A DNA stretch of 64,000 bases from Kibdelosporangium banguiense (GTDB lineage Bacteria > Actinomycetota > Actinomycetes > Mycobacteriales > Pseudonocardiaceae), in NCBI RefSeq assembly GCF_017876405.1, contig NZ_JAGINW010000001.1, positions 5,717,203-5,781,202 of the forward strand, given 5' to 3'. This document shows positions 25,455 to 34,212 of the stretch, piece by piece. Under the pieces are notes generated by a model. It was given only the letters and a program-made list of their open reading frames with translations, was not told where the DNA came from and made no database searches. The position numbers and the translations under genes were made by a program. Numbering within the stretch: the stretch's first letter is position 1; the number at the start of each line of letters is the position of its first letter.

Positions 25455-25615
25455 CAGTGGCCGGTGACGATCTCCTGGATGACATACCGGGCGTTGGCCG
25501 AGATGATCGGATTAGTGGCGAAGTCGATGACGGCGGCGAGCCGGTCGCCGGTGACGAGCAGGTTGCTGGGCATCAGGTCCGAGTGCACCCAGCAGGGCGG
25601 CCCATGCGCCTACCG
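25455..25615 (-). pseudogene. C-terminal remnant of an aminoglycoside phosphotransferase-like gene
   Basis: The minus strand encodes HGPPCWVHSDLMPSNLLV, then GDRLAAVIDFA and a short tail ending in TGH and stop. This is the catalytic loop (HxDLxxxNLL) and metal-binding IDF motif of the APH/choline-kinase fold. The N-terminal lobe and most of the helical C-terminus are missing. The fragment sits in an otherwise gene-free 268-bp gap. Confidence 0.65.
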
Positions 25616-25649
25616 GATCATTTCGTGGTCCGGCCGGTCGACTGGATTC

Positions 25650-26435
25650 CTACCGGACAATGCCCACGATGGTGAGGGCGAGGCCCGCGGCGAAGGCCAC
25701 GATCACGCCGATGGCCAGCAGCTTGTGCCGCAGGACGCGGTCTTTGCGCAGTTCGTCCTCGGTACGGGTGGAAATGATGTAGTGCCCTTTTTGCTCGGGC
25801 CGCGCGATGACCAGCGGGCCGATCTTGTCGTGCACCTCACCAAGGATGTACATCCGGCGGCCAGGGCGGATCAGCCATTCCTTGTAGTCGAAACCGATCG
25901 TGCTGTCGTTGCCGCCGAAGAACGACGGCAGTTCGATGCCGAACACGTTGGCGCGGCCGTCGCCCTGATGTGGTTCGAACCGGTTGACGGTCTGTTCCAC
26001 GCCGTCCGGTTTGGTGCCCGTCGGGTCCACACCGATGGTCAGGCCCTGCTCGTCGATCAGCGCGTATCCCGTGGCGGACGTGTGCTCGGCGACTTTCTCG
26101 GTCCGCCGGGAGCGATGCCGCTTGCCGTCGCGGTACTCCACGTGCTCGTACTGCCGGTCGATCCGGTAGCGGTACCACACGCACTCGGTCTTGCTGATCT
26201 CCGAGGTCAGCGGGCCGTCCGGATGCGGATGCGCGGCCCCGACCACCTCGGTGAACTTACGGAACCCACCCTTGGCACCGAGCTCGTCGGACGTGCGGCG
26301 CAGGTCCTCCAGCTCCGGGATGGTCAGCGTCTCGGTGCCGATCATCGTGTGCAGCTCGCTTCTTGCCCGCCGCATCAGGAAAAAGCCGGCAACCGCGGCA
26401 CCCATCGCCAGAATCCCGATGATGATCAAAGCCAT
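25650..26435 (-). CDS. GIDE-domain membrane protein (MUL1 E3-ligase-like, no RING)
   Basis: 261 aa, with one membrane helix at each end (about 2-20 and 240-258) and a soluble domain between. The domain has TECVWYRYRIDRQYEHVEYRDGK, SATGYALIDEQGLTIGVDPTG and EWLIRPGRRMYILGEVHDK, the pattern of the BAM/GIDE domain shared with the mitochondrial outer-membrane ligase MUL1/MULAN. No C-terminal RING finger is present, so ligase activity is not expected; prokaryotic versions have been proposed to act in membrane stress or toxin-like systems, without firm data. ATG 26435 lies just after a perfect palindrome that would end transcription from upstream. Confidence 0.8.
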   Translation of the reverse strand: MALIIIGILAMGAAVAGFFLMRRARSELHTMIGTETLTIPELEDLRRTSDELGAKGGFRKFTEVVGAAHPHPDGPLTSEISKTECVWYRYRIDRQYEHVEYRDGKRHRSRRTEKVAEHTSATGYALIDEQGLTIGVDPTGTKPDGVEQTVNRFEPHQGDGRANVFGIELPSFFGGNDSTIGFDYKEWLIRPGRRMYILGEVHDKIGPLVIARPEQKGHYIISTRTEDELRKDRVLRHKLLAIGVIVAFAAGLALTIVGIVR

Positions 26436-26456
26436 GCGTTCCCCCCGGATCCGGTC

Positions 26457-26876
26457 TCAGGGGAGACTAACCCAGTACGGGGGTCTCCGGTCGCGACCGG
26501 AGACCCCGGTGTAACCGGCCTGCCACGCCGCAGGAGCGCCGATCTGCGGCACGCTCTTGTCCAGGGTCGCCCGGACCGGGCCGTCCAGCCAGATTCGCTG
26601 CGCCGAGCCGAACGTCCGGATGCCCGCGGCCTTCTCCACCTTGACGGCCTTACTGCCCAGGCTGCGCAACTCCCGGCCGCCGGAGCCGCCGCTGACGATC
26701 AGCGGGATGTCCGTGCGGGACGCGTCGTCGAATCCGAACTCGACGAGCTTGGTGATGTTGAACAGCCGTGGATCGAGCTTGCCGGTGCCGATATCCCTGG
26801 TGACGTCCATCGGAATCATGTGGACGTCACCATTGCCAGTAAGATTCTTACCGAACGGTTTGGAGCATGTGAACAA
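26457..26876 (-). pseudogene. Remnant of a subtilisin-like (S8) protease propeptide
   Basis: 139 codons match the propeptide-to-mature junction of secreted actinobacterial S8 proteases: MDVTRDIGTGKLDPRLFN, FGFDDASRTDIPLIV, then WLDGPVRATLDKSVPQIGAP and AAWQAGYTG. Intact proteins continue with GKGVKVAVLDTG carrying the catalytic Asp; here the frame leaves homology after GYTG and runs into a palindrome. The signal peptide at the 5' end is also missing, so both ends are lost. Confidence 0.75.
26480..26507. terminator. 28-bp perfect palindrome
   Basis: Two 14-nt arms (GGGGTCTCCGGTCG / CGACCGGAGACCCC) with no spacer, 45 bp upstream of the GIDE gene and inside the 3' end of the protease remnant. 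It is likely a terminator, or the scar point of the deletion that truncated the protease. Confidence 0.6.
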
Positions 26877-26919
26877 GACACTCCGCAGGGGACTCGGGTT
26901 GGGCCCCGCGGACGAACGC

Positions 26920-28371
26920 TCAGCGCAGTGCCGTGAATCGCATGACGCCGTCGTCGATCCGGCCGTGCCGCAGCTTCACCACGTCGTGGGCGTAGCTCAT
27001 GCCCATCTGCCACGGCTGACGGGAACCCGCTCGAGGGAACTCGTCGATGGAACGCCGCACGTAGCCGGCGTCGAAGTCGAGCAGCGGCTGTTCGGTGACG
27101 CGGGGATCGTCGTTGACCGGGACGCACTGTGTGTAGCCGTTGGCGTCCAGATGACCCAGCAGGCGGACGGTGAACTCGCTGACGAGGTCGGCTTTGAGCG
27201 TCCACGACGCGTTCGTGTAGCCGACGGTGAAGACGAAGTTCGGCACACCGCTGAGCATCATTCCCTTGTACGCCATGGTCTCCGGCAGTTTGACGTCGTG
27301 ACCGTCGACGGTCAGCCGCATGCCGCCGAGGGCCAGCAGCCGCAGCCCGGTGGCCGTGACGACGATGTCCGCGTCGAGCTGCGCGCCGGATTCCAGGCGT
27401 AGCCCTGAAGGGGTGAATTCCTGGATGCGGTCGGTCACCACGGACGCCTTCCGGCGCCGGATCGCGGTGAACAGGTCGCCGTCGGGGACCAGGCACAGCC
27501 GCTGGTCCCAAGGGTTGTAGCGGGGTTTGAAGTGGACGTCGACCTCGTAGCCGGGTGGCAGCTGCTTGGCGGCCGCCTTGCGGATCATCGCTTTGATGAC
27601 CTTCGGCCGCCGCTGGCTGAGCTGGTAGATCAGGGTGGCCATCAGCACGTTCTTCCAGCGCACGATCGAGTACGCCCGCCGGGGCCCGATCAGTCGCCGG
27701 AGGCTGTTGGCGATCACGTCCTTGGCAGGTAACGCCAAAATGTACGTGGGGGAGCGTTGCACCATGGTCACGTGCTCGGCCTGCTCCGCCAAGGCGGGCA
27801 CGAGCGTCACCGCTGTGGCGCCGCTGCCGATCACGACGACCTTCTTGCCGACGTAGTCCAGGTTCTCCGGCCAGTGCTGAGGGTGTACGACCGTTCCGCC
27901 GAACTGCTCGATAACAGGGAAATCAGGCTGGTAACCGGCGTCGTAGTGGTAGTAACCCGTGCATACGTAGAGGAAACCGGCAGTCAGTCGGACAGTGAGT
28001 CCATTGTGGACCGCGTCGACCGTCCAGCGGGCGTCCGAACTCGACCATGACGCGCCGACGACCTTGTGCCCGAACCGGATGTGCTTGTCAATGCCCGCAT
28101 CGGCGGCGGTTTCGCGGACATATTTCAGGATCGACGGACCGTCGGCGATCGCTTCGGCCTGTGTCCACGGCTTGAACCGGTAACCGAGCGTGTGCATGTC
28201 CGAGTCCGATCGGACGCCTGGGTAACGAAACAGGTCCCACGTGCCGCCGATGGCCTCGCGCGCCTCGAGGATCGCGTACTTCCTGCGCGGAAAGGCGGAC
28301 TGAATGTGGTGTGCCGCACCGATTCCGGACAGTCCGGCGCCGATGATCAGGACGTCGACGTGGTCGCTCAT
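26920..28371 (-). CDS. Flavin-containing monooxygenase (Baeyer-Villiger/FMO type)
   Basis: 483 aa, cytosolic, FAD- and NADPH-dependent. Two Rossmann motifs are visible: GAGLSGIGAA (about 11-20) and VVVIGSGATAVTL (about 193-205). The FMO/BVMO fingerprint FxGxxxHxxxWP is present as FGGTVVHPQHWP. It inserts one oxygen into a carbonyl or heteroatom substrate. ATG 28371 overlaps the SDR stop by 4 bp, so it is the last gene of the P450-SDR-FMO operon. Relatives such as the mycobacterial MymA-type enzymes act on lipids, which suggests a hydrophobic substrate. Confidence 0.9.
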   Translation of the reverse strand: MSDHVDVLIIGAGLSGIGAAHHIQSAFPRRKYAILEAREAIGGTWDLFRYPGVRSDSDMHTLGYRFKPWTQAEAIADGPSILKYVRETAADAGIDKHIRFGHKVVGASWSSSDARWTVDAVHNGLTVRLTAGFLYVCTGYYHYDAGYQPDFPVIEQFGGTVVHPQHWPENLDYVGKKVVVIGSGATAVTLVPALAEQAEHVTMVQRSPTYILALPAKDVIANSLRRLIGPRRAYSIVRWKNVLMATLIYQLSQRRPKVIKAMIRKAAAKQLPPGYEVDVHFKPRYNPWDQRLCLVPDGDLFTAIRRRKASVVTDRIQEFTPSGLRLESGAQLDADIVVTATGLRLLALGGMRLTVDGHDVKLPETMAYKGMMLSGVPNFVFTVGYTNASWTLKADLVSEFTVRLLGHLDANGYTQCVPVNDDPRVTEQPLLDFDAGYVRRSIDEFPRAGSRQPWQMGMSYAHDVVKLRHGRIDDGVMRFTALR

Positions 28372-29219
28372 ACCGACTCCTGTTGCCTGGCGCGCAGCTT
28401 GGCCTGCAGGCGCTCGAGCACGCTGTAGTAGTGGGTGGGCGCGATTCGTGCGAGCGCGTCGAAAACATAGGCGTCCGGCCCGACGAGAACGCGGGCTTTG
28501 CCCTGTTCTACCCCGCGGTGGATGATCTCCGCGGCCTTCTCCGGCGAGGTCATCGTCATGGCCTCGAACTGCTGCGCCATTTCGTCCTTGGTCCGGCCGC
28601 GGCCTTCTGGATCCTTGCGGATGCGCGCATTGCGGACGATGTTCGTGTTGATGCCACCCGGATGCACGTTGACAGCGCTCACCCCGGTGCCGCGCAACTC
28701 CTGGCGCAGCGAGTCCGTGAAGCCCCGGACCGCGAACTTGGCCGCGCAGTACGCACTCTGGGTGGGCATGCCGACCAGCCCGAACACGCTGGACGTGTTC
28801 ACGATGACGCCGTCGTCCTGCGCGACGAGGATCGGCAGGAACGCCCTGGTCCCGTTCACCACGCCGTGGAAGTTGATGTCGTGCAGCCAGTCGTCGTCCT
28901 CGGGGACCGAATCCAGCACGGTCGAACTCACCGCGACACCGGCATTGTTGAACACAGCGGCCAACGGCGCCGGGAGCCACTCGCGTACCTCGTCGGCGAA
29001 CCGTAACTGATCGGCTGCGTCACGCACGTCGAGGACTCTGGTGAGCACCGGACCGCTCAGTGCCGAAGCGGTCGCCTTCAGACCGGTTTCGTCCACGTCG
29101 GCGATGGCGACCGGCGAGCCGAGCCGGGACAGGCGCATGGCCAGGCCACGGCCGATGCCGGAGGCCGCGCCGGTGATCATCACCGGACGGCCGGTGATCC
29201 TAGGGCGTCGTTGCGGCAT
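28368..29219 (-). CDS. Short-chain dehydrogenase/reductase
   Basis: 283 aa. The NAD(P)-binding Rossmann start is VMITGAASGIGRGLA (TGxxxGIG), NNAG occurs in AVFNNAGVAV, and the catalytic Ser and YxxxK are in SVFGLVGMPTQSAYCAAKFA. The C-terminus is longer than in classic SDRs. It begins at ATG 29219, overlapping the P450 gene end by 20 bp, and overlaps the FMO start by 4 bp, so the three proteins are made together. A sequential route is plausible: P450 hydroxylation, SDR oxidation to ketone, FMO oxygen insertion. Confidence 0.9.
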   Translation of the reverse strand: MPQRRPRITGRPVMITGAASGIGRGLAMRLSRLGSPVAIADVDETGLKATASALSGPVLTRVLDVRDAADQLRFADEVREWLPAPLAAVFNNAGVAVSSTVLDSVPEDDDWLHDINFHGVVNGTRAFLPILVAQDDGVIVNTSSVFGLVGMPTQSAYCAAKFAVRGFTDSLRQELRGTGVSAVNVHPGGINTNIVRNARIRKDPEGRGRTKDEMAQQFEAMTMTSPEKAAEIIHRGVEQGKARVLVGPDAYVFDALARIAPTHYYSVLERLQAKLRARQQESV

Positions 29220-30552
29220 CAGTGCTCCTTGTCTGTACGGATGGTCCGGTTTGCCGAGCCCGGCGGCGAACAAGCGCTTGGCCGCCTTTTCCAGGAGCGC
29301 TGGCGATGCCACGTGAATGCCAGCGCTCGTCGCCTTCGGCGGTCGGTATCAGCGTGAAGTCGCGCAGCATGGTCCGCAGCACAACGTTCATCTCCATATT
29401 GGCGAACGCCGCGCCCAGGCAGCGGCGCGTGCCCCCGCCGAACGGGATCCACTGGTACAGATCCGGTCGCGCGCCGACGAACCGGGACGGGTCGAACTTG
29501 CGTGCGTTCGGGAAGACCGACTCGTTCTCGTGCAACAGGCTGATGCTGACGATGATCGCGGCGCCTTTCGGCAGCGTCCACCGGCCGAGCTGGAGGCTCT
29601 CGGCTTTCACCTGGCGGCCCACCAGGTCGATGACCGGCCGGGTGCGCTGCACCTCGAGGATTGTCGCCTCACGCAGCGTGCTGCCGCCCGCGTCCACCTC
29701 CGCGACAAGGTCCTGCAGCACTTCGGGATGACGGCGAAGCCGCTCGACCGCCCAGGCGAGCGTGGTCGCCGTGGTCTCGTGCCCGGCGGAAAGCAATGTG
29801 AGCAACTGGTCGGCGATGTCGCTGTGGCTCATCTTCGAGCCGTCGTCGTAACGGCTTTGCAGCAGCAGCGCCAGGACGTCGTTGCGTTCGTCGAGGTTCT
29901 TGTCCTGCTCCGCCTTGGCGATCAGCTTTTCGACGATGGCGTCGTATTCACGGCGCATCAACCAGAAGCGGCCCCACGGGCTCCACCGGCCCCAGTCGAC
30001 CGTGGGTATCGGCAAAACCGCAAGCCGCGAGCCAAAAGTGACAGCGCGCGGCAGCAGTTCGCGCAGCTGATCGAACTCCTCGCCCTCGGCGCCGAACACC
30101 GCACGCAGGATGGCGTTGAGGGTTATGCGCATCATCGAGGGCAAGGTCGCGAACGACCGGCCCTGAGGCCACCGGGCCAGCTCACGCACAGTCTCTTCTT
30201 CGATGATCTGCTCGTACGCGGCAAGCCTGCGGCCATGGAACGGCGGGACAAGCAGTTTGCGCTGCTTGCGGTGTTGCTCGCCACGCAGCGCAAACATCGA
30301 GCCGGGACCAAGAACCCGGCCGAGGTTGCGCTCCAGGTTGTCCACAATGTCCGGTGGAGTGAGGAACAGCTGCTTGATCTCTGCGGGATTGCTGAGTACC
30401 AGAGCACGGCCGAAGAGGAGCGCGTTGACGGTGAAGGCGTCGCCGTACCGTTTGCACAGCTGAGGCATCCCACGACGCGGGACCGTCAGCGCGTACACAG
30501 CCTGCACAACGGGAGGCACATTCGGGCCTGGCGGAAGCGTCGCAGTCGTCAT
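29200..30552 (-). CDS. Cytochrome P450
   Basis: 450 aa. The I-helix oxygen site is LLSAGHETTATT, ExxR is EVQR in LEVQRTRP, and the haem loop is FGGGTRRCLGAAFANME with the axial Cys. The start MTTATLPPGP resembles mycobacterial CYP135/138-type P450s. First gene of the operon, divergent from a TetR regulator across 88 bp. Redox partners are not encoded nearby. I chose ATG 30552; the frame is open upstream into the operator region. Confidence 0.9.
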   Translation of the reverse strand: MTTATLPPGPNVPPVVQAVYALTVPRRGMPQLCKRYGDAFTVNALLFGRALVLSNPAEIKQLFLTPPDIVDNLERNLGRVLGPGSMFALRGEQHRKQRKLLVPPFHGRRLAAYEQIIEEETVRELARWPQGRSFATLPSMMRITLNAILRAVFGAEGEEFDQLRELLPRAVTFGSRLAVLPIPTVDWGRWSPWGRFWLMRREYDAIVEKLIAKAEQDKNLDERNDVLALLLQSRYDDGSKMSHSDIADQLLTLLSAGHETTATTLAWAVERLRRHPEVLQDLVAEVDAGGSTLREATILEVQRTRPVIDLVGRQVKAESLQLGRWTLPKGAAIIVSISLLHENESVFPNARKFDPSRFVGARPDLYQWIPFGGGTRRCLGAAFANMEMNVVLRTMLRDFTLIPTAEGDERWHSRGIASAPGKGGQALVRRRARQTGPSVQTRSTDAATTP

Positions 30553-30574
30553 TGAGACAACACCTTCTCCGAGT

Positions 30575-30633
30575 GGTACGCGGCCGTACCGACGGTACGC
30601 TGGAGTACCAAACGGCGCAAGGTGGTATACCGT
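30575..30633. promoter_or_regulatory. Two TetR operators and leaderless tetR promoter
   Basis: GGTACGCGGCCGTACC (30575-30590) and GGTACGCTGGAGTACC (30594-30609) share GGTAC-N6-GTACC and are centred 19 bp apart, about two helical turns. A TACCGT -10 (30628-30633) ends 7 nt before the GTG of the regulator gene. A third shorter palindrome GGTATACC (30624-30631) covers that -10. Confidence 0.65.
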
Positions 30634-30640
30634 TGTCACG

Positions 30641-31246
30641 GTGACGACCGTGCAGCACCAGACCGATGCCGCGTACGACGATCCAGGCAAGTTCCGCCAG
30701 CGCCTGCTCAGCGGCCTGGAGGCGTCAATCGCGGCCGTCGGCTACCGCAACACCACGGTGGCCGACATAGTCCGCCGCGCCCGCACCTCGCGCCGGACCT
30801 TCTACGAGCACTTCGAAACCAAGGAAGCCTGTTTCGTCGCCTTGCTCACCGCATCGAACGCCGCCGTGATCCGCGAGATCACCGCCGCCGTGAACCCGGC
30901 TGTGGCCTGGCGAACCCAGGTCCGCCAAGCGGTCGAGGCCTGGATCGGCTGCTTCGAGTCGACCCCGGCCCTGACCCTGAGCTGGATCCGCGAGGTCCCG
31001 TCGCTGGGGGAGGCGGCCCGTCTGCTGCAACGCAACACGATGGAAGCCTTCATCGTGATGATCCAAACCCTCTGCGACACACCGCAATGGCACAAAGAAG
31101 GCATAGGCCCGGTGTCCCGCCCCCTGGTGATCATGCTCTTCGGCGGCCTGCGAGAACTGACCGCGACCACCGTCGAAGACGGCGGCCGGATCAGCGACAT
31201 AACAGAAGTGGCGGTCAAAGCATCGATAGCCCTCCTCGGGCCGTGA
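30641..31246 (+). CDS. TetR family regulator of the P450 operon
   Basis: 201 aa. The helix-turn-helix region is YRNTTVADIVRRARTSRRTFYEHFETKEACFVAL (about 36-69, given here only to show the pattern positions); the rest is helical. The GTG start at 30641 follows a TACCGT -10 by 7 nt, so the mRNA is probably leaderless and autoregulated through the overlapping palindromes. It overlaps the 3' end of the convergent esterase gene by 32 bp. The 3' part uses more A-ending codons than the neighbouring genes. Confidence 0.85.
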   Translation: MTTVQHQTDAAYDDPGKFRQRLLSGLEASIAAVGYRNTTVADIVRRARTSRRTFYEHFETKEACFVALLTASNAAVIREITAAVNPAVAWRTQVRQAVEAWIGCFESTPALTLSWIREVPSLGEAARLLQRNTMEAFIVMIQTLCDTPQWHKEGIGPVSRPLVIMLFGGLRELTATTVEDGGRISDITEVAVKASIALLGP

Positions 31247-32159
31247 CACCCAACTGCCACGTATCGCTCAGCCGCCCAGCGGCGCAGACATCGACATCAA
31301 GAAAGTAAGCGCCGGCCTGACCGCAAGTACCGGGATCGACAGGTTGCCCGTGCCCCATACCGGTAATCGTGTAGGTCTCGACAACAGAGCCATACCGCGC
31401 ATGCGGATAACCAGCGACCATGCCGGTTTCCGTCGGGACGGCAGGAACCCCATGCACATTGGTCCACTGCTCAACCAGCTCAGTCGCATTCGACGGAGAA
31501 ACGGTATAGTCGGCGGTGCCTTGCCAAATACTCACAGTCGGCCAAGGCCCAGCGTGAGAGCTGGCGGCACGCACTGAATCGCCAAGCTGACCCGGACTGA
31601 GATTCCGCCCAGGATGCATACAAGAAAAAGCCTCGATCATGCTCGAAGCACAACGATAGGCCAACCCAGCCACAATCCCACCGCCAGTAAACAGTTCTGG
31701 GTAGGCAGCAAGCATGACCGCAGTCATAGCCCCACCCGCAGACAGTCCAGTGACATAAACACGTGCAGCACCAGCATCATCACGAGCACGCCGAACCATC
31801 TGGGCAACCGACTCAGCCTCACCCTGACCACGAGTAGTGTCACCGCGCTCGAACCAGTTGAAACACTTGTTAAAATTGTTCACACTCTTCTGCTCCGGAA
31901 GCACAAGAGTAAACTTCATCTGATCGGCCAACTGCGCCCACCCCGAACCATCCCCATAGCCGGCGGCATTCTGCGTACACCCATGCAAGGCCACCACAAC
32001 CGGCCGGCCGGCAGGAAGAGAAGAAGGAGTGTGCCGATACATCACAAGATTACCAGGATTACTCCCAAAATCCGGAACCAATACGGTGGCAGACGCAGGC
32101 GTAGCCCCAAACGCAAGCCCGGCCAAAACGGAAAAAGCAATAAAAACCCGAAGAAGCAT
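31215..32159 (-). CDS. Secreted PHB-depolymerase-family esterase
   Basis: 314-aa extracellular alpha/beta hydrolase. The signal peptide is about 1-24 (ending ATPASA). The lipase-like oxyanion segment is VVVALHGCTQNA, the nucleophile box GLSAGGAM (GxSxG), and a late His in GMGHGQPVD completes the triad with an Asp in QGTADYTV. Six or more Cys suggest disulfides. Such enzymes cut polyhydroxyalkanoates, cutin-like esters or feruloyl esters of xylan. ATG 32159 is preceded by GGGGTG; ATG 32171 is an alternative. The gene has clearly more A/T at third codon positions than its neighbours, a possible sign of transfer or of low expression. Confidence 0.85.
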   Translation of the reverse strand: MLLRVFIAFSVLAGLAFGATPASATVLVPDFGSNPGNLVMYRHTPSSLPAGRPVVVALHGCTQNAAGYGDGSGWAQLADQMKFTLVLPEQKSVNNFNKCFNWFERGDTTRGQGEAESVAQMVRRARDDAGAARVYVTGLSAGGAMTAVMLAAYPELFTGGGIVAGLAYRCASSMIEAFSCMHPGRNLSPGQLGDSVRAASSHAGPWPTVSIWQGTADYTVSPSNATELVEQWTNVHGVPAVPTETGMVAGYPHARYGSVVETYTITGMGHGQPVDPGTCGQAGAYFLDVDVCAAGRLSDTWQLGVTARGGLSML

Positions 32160-32192
32160 GCCGCACCCCATTGTGCTAGGCGTCGCTGTCAA

Positions 32193-33057
32193 CCCCGAAC
32201 CCTAGAAGAAGACCGGCCAAAAACTCAGATCCCCAACCACCACAATCCCGCCGCCCCCTATAGCGACCAGACACCCCACCATGACTCGATGCCCGGCCCA
32301 TCCTGTCCACAGTAGACCTCGCACCTGGCGCACCCGCCCAGCGCCCCGGCCGTGAACCTGGCTCCGGTTGCCGGGCTGAGCCAGTGGTGGAGCCCTGGTC
32401 AGCGCTCCCGGTCGCGAACCCAGCCCCGGTTACCGAGCCCCAGCAACGAAAATGCGCGTCAGCGCAGCAGAGGTCGGGTCTGAGTGTCCTCACCCTCGGT
32501 CGGCCTGGGCGGAGCCTGATCACACACGTCCAGGGCACCGCAGAACAGCGACAAGCAACCCAAGCCCGGCGCCCCGCAACGAAACCCAACCCCAAACTGG
32601 TGTCGCCTTTCAATGAAGTGCACGATGCGGTGTGGCGCCGGCGGTCGGAAGCGTGCGGTGTCCTGGGCTTGTGTGGTTACCCTGGGGCAGGCCGGCCGAG
32701 GGTGGGGGCGCGAACCGCTCTTCCGTCCTCATCTGAGGGAGGTTTGCCCGCCCGGCCAGGGCACAATCTCTCCAAAGAAAGGGACCCACAATCACCAGCG
32801 AAAAGAAGCAAAACCCAACCCAGTAAACAAAAACCCGCACCCTCCACAAGAGAGCAGCCCCCACCCACCACCGGGGGGGGGGCGTCCCTGCTCCGGTCTA
32901 CAGGGGAAGCAAGATCAGCAGGGGTTGGCAAGAGGCGAACCCGCGCGAAAGGGCCGTTCGCACGGGGTTCACCTGAGCGGAGTAGGCACTGGCGTCCAAA
33001 GAAGACGATCACGCCAGGCCCTGCACGCAAAACCGTAGCCACCCAACAGAGAACTGG
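32193..33057. other. 865-bp gap without a convincing gene
   Basis: Open frames here overlap each other on both strands and show no family pattern. The region holds a diverged direct repeat of about 30 bp with period 62 (32351 and 32413, differing mainly by transitions) and a run of ten G at 32873-32882. It may be decayed coding DNA. Confidence 0.5.
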
Positions 33058-34107
33058 TCAGAGACTCGGACAAGCGGCAGTACTGGACCGGACAACCAGG
33101 CTGGTCGCGAGCTCTACCCGATGGTGTTCAGGTTGCCCACCACTAGCGAGAACGATCGCCATCCGAGCGCCGGCCGCGGCCATCTCCTGCAGGGGCTGGC
33201 GCACGGTGGTCAGCGGCGGGCCAACCCACCGGGCAACCGGAAGATCGTCGAACCCGACAACACTCAAATCCTCCGGCACACGCAGACCGGCCGCCCGGGC
33301 AGCCTCATAAACGCCAACCGCCTGCAAGTCGCTCCCCGCGAACACGGCCGTCGGACGATTCTCCAAAGCCAGCAAGGGAAGCATCTGCTTATAACCGGCT
33401 TCGACGTGGAAGTCTCCATGCCGAACGAGTTCTGGATCCACGGTCAGGCCGGCGGTTTCGAGGGCGGCGCGGTAACCGTCCACTCTGGCCCGGCTGCAGA
33501 GGACGTTCTGGGGGCCGCCGATCATCGCGATGCGACGGTGGCCGAGTTCGATCAGGTGACGGGTCGCGGTGAGGCCGCCCTGCCAGTTGGTCGCGCCGAT
33601 CGAATGTGTCTCCGCGGTCGGTTCGCCGACTGGGTCCACTACGACTACGGGGATGTCGCGGGCGCGCAGCTTCGCGAGCTGGTCTGTGCTCAGGTCGGAG
33701 AAGACCGCGACGACGCCGACCGGCCTGCGGGCGAGGACGTTCTCCAGCCAGCTCTGCCCGGGCCGGAGCCTGCCCTGCGATTCCGACAGCACGACTGCCA
33801 TTCCGTTGTCGCTGGCGACTTTTTCCACGCCACGGATGATTTCCAGGGCCCAGGCGCTTTCCAGTTCGTGGAACATCAGCTCGAGCAGGTTCGACCGCCG
33901 GTTGCGCTCGTCGGAACGCCGCTGGTAGCCGTGCCGCCGGATGATCTCCTCGACGCGTTGCCGAGTTTCGGCCGCGACGTCCGAGCGGCCGTTCATCACC
34001 TTCGAAACTGTCGGAACCGAAACTCCGGCTTCGGCCGCGATGTCCGCAATGGTGATCTTCGCGGGCGCGCTTTCGCCGCTAGTCGGCTTGCTGGCTCTGG
34101 CAGGCAT
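33058..34107 (-). CDS. LacI family transcription regulator
   Basis: 349 aa. The DNA-binding domain starts at residue 18 (ITIADIAAEAGVSVPTVSKV then MNGRSDVAAETRQRVEEII), and residues 75-340 form the periplasmic-binding-protein-like sugar sensor (DIPVVVVDP, GHRRIAMIGG, PEDLSVVGFDD). It is close in type to XlnR/BxlR/CebR-like regulators of plant-polysaccharide enzymes in actinomycetes. A 12-bp motif TCGAAACTATCG lies 106 bp upstream of its ATG and again in the promoter of the xylanase-deacetylase gene, which makes that gene its probable target and autoregulation likely. Confidence 0.9.
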   Translation of the reverse strand: MPARASKPTSGESAPAKITIADIAAEAGVSVPTVSKVMNGRSDVAAETRQRVEEIIRRHGYQRRSDERNRRSNLLELMFHELESAWALEIIRGVEKVASDNGMAVVLSESQGRLRPGQSWLENVLARRPVGVVAVFSDLSTDQLAKLRARDIPVVVVDPVGEPTAETHSIGATNWQGGLTATRHLIELGHRRIAMIGGPQNVLCSRARVDGYRAALETAGLTVDPELVRHGDFHVEAGYKQMLPLLALENRPTAVFAGSDLQAVGVYEAARAAGLRVPEDLSVVGFDDLPVARWVGPPLTTVRQPLQEMAAAGARMAIVLASGGQPEHHRVELATSLVVRSSTAACPSL

Positions 34108-34212
34108 GATGGGCAGTCTACGCCAGCTCAGGCCGAACCTCGAAGGTCTGCGGCGATGTCTTGACGGTAGCCACGCTCACACCTAAAGTCACCGAAATAG
34201 ATCATGCTTCCT

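Noticed and set aside
32384..33310. 308-codon plus-strand open frame
   Set aside because: It has no family pattern, low-complexity composition and runs into the antisense of the LacI gene.
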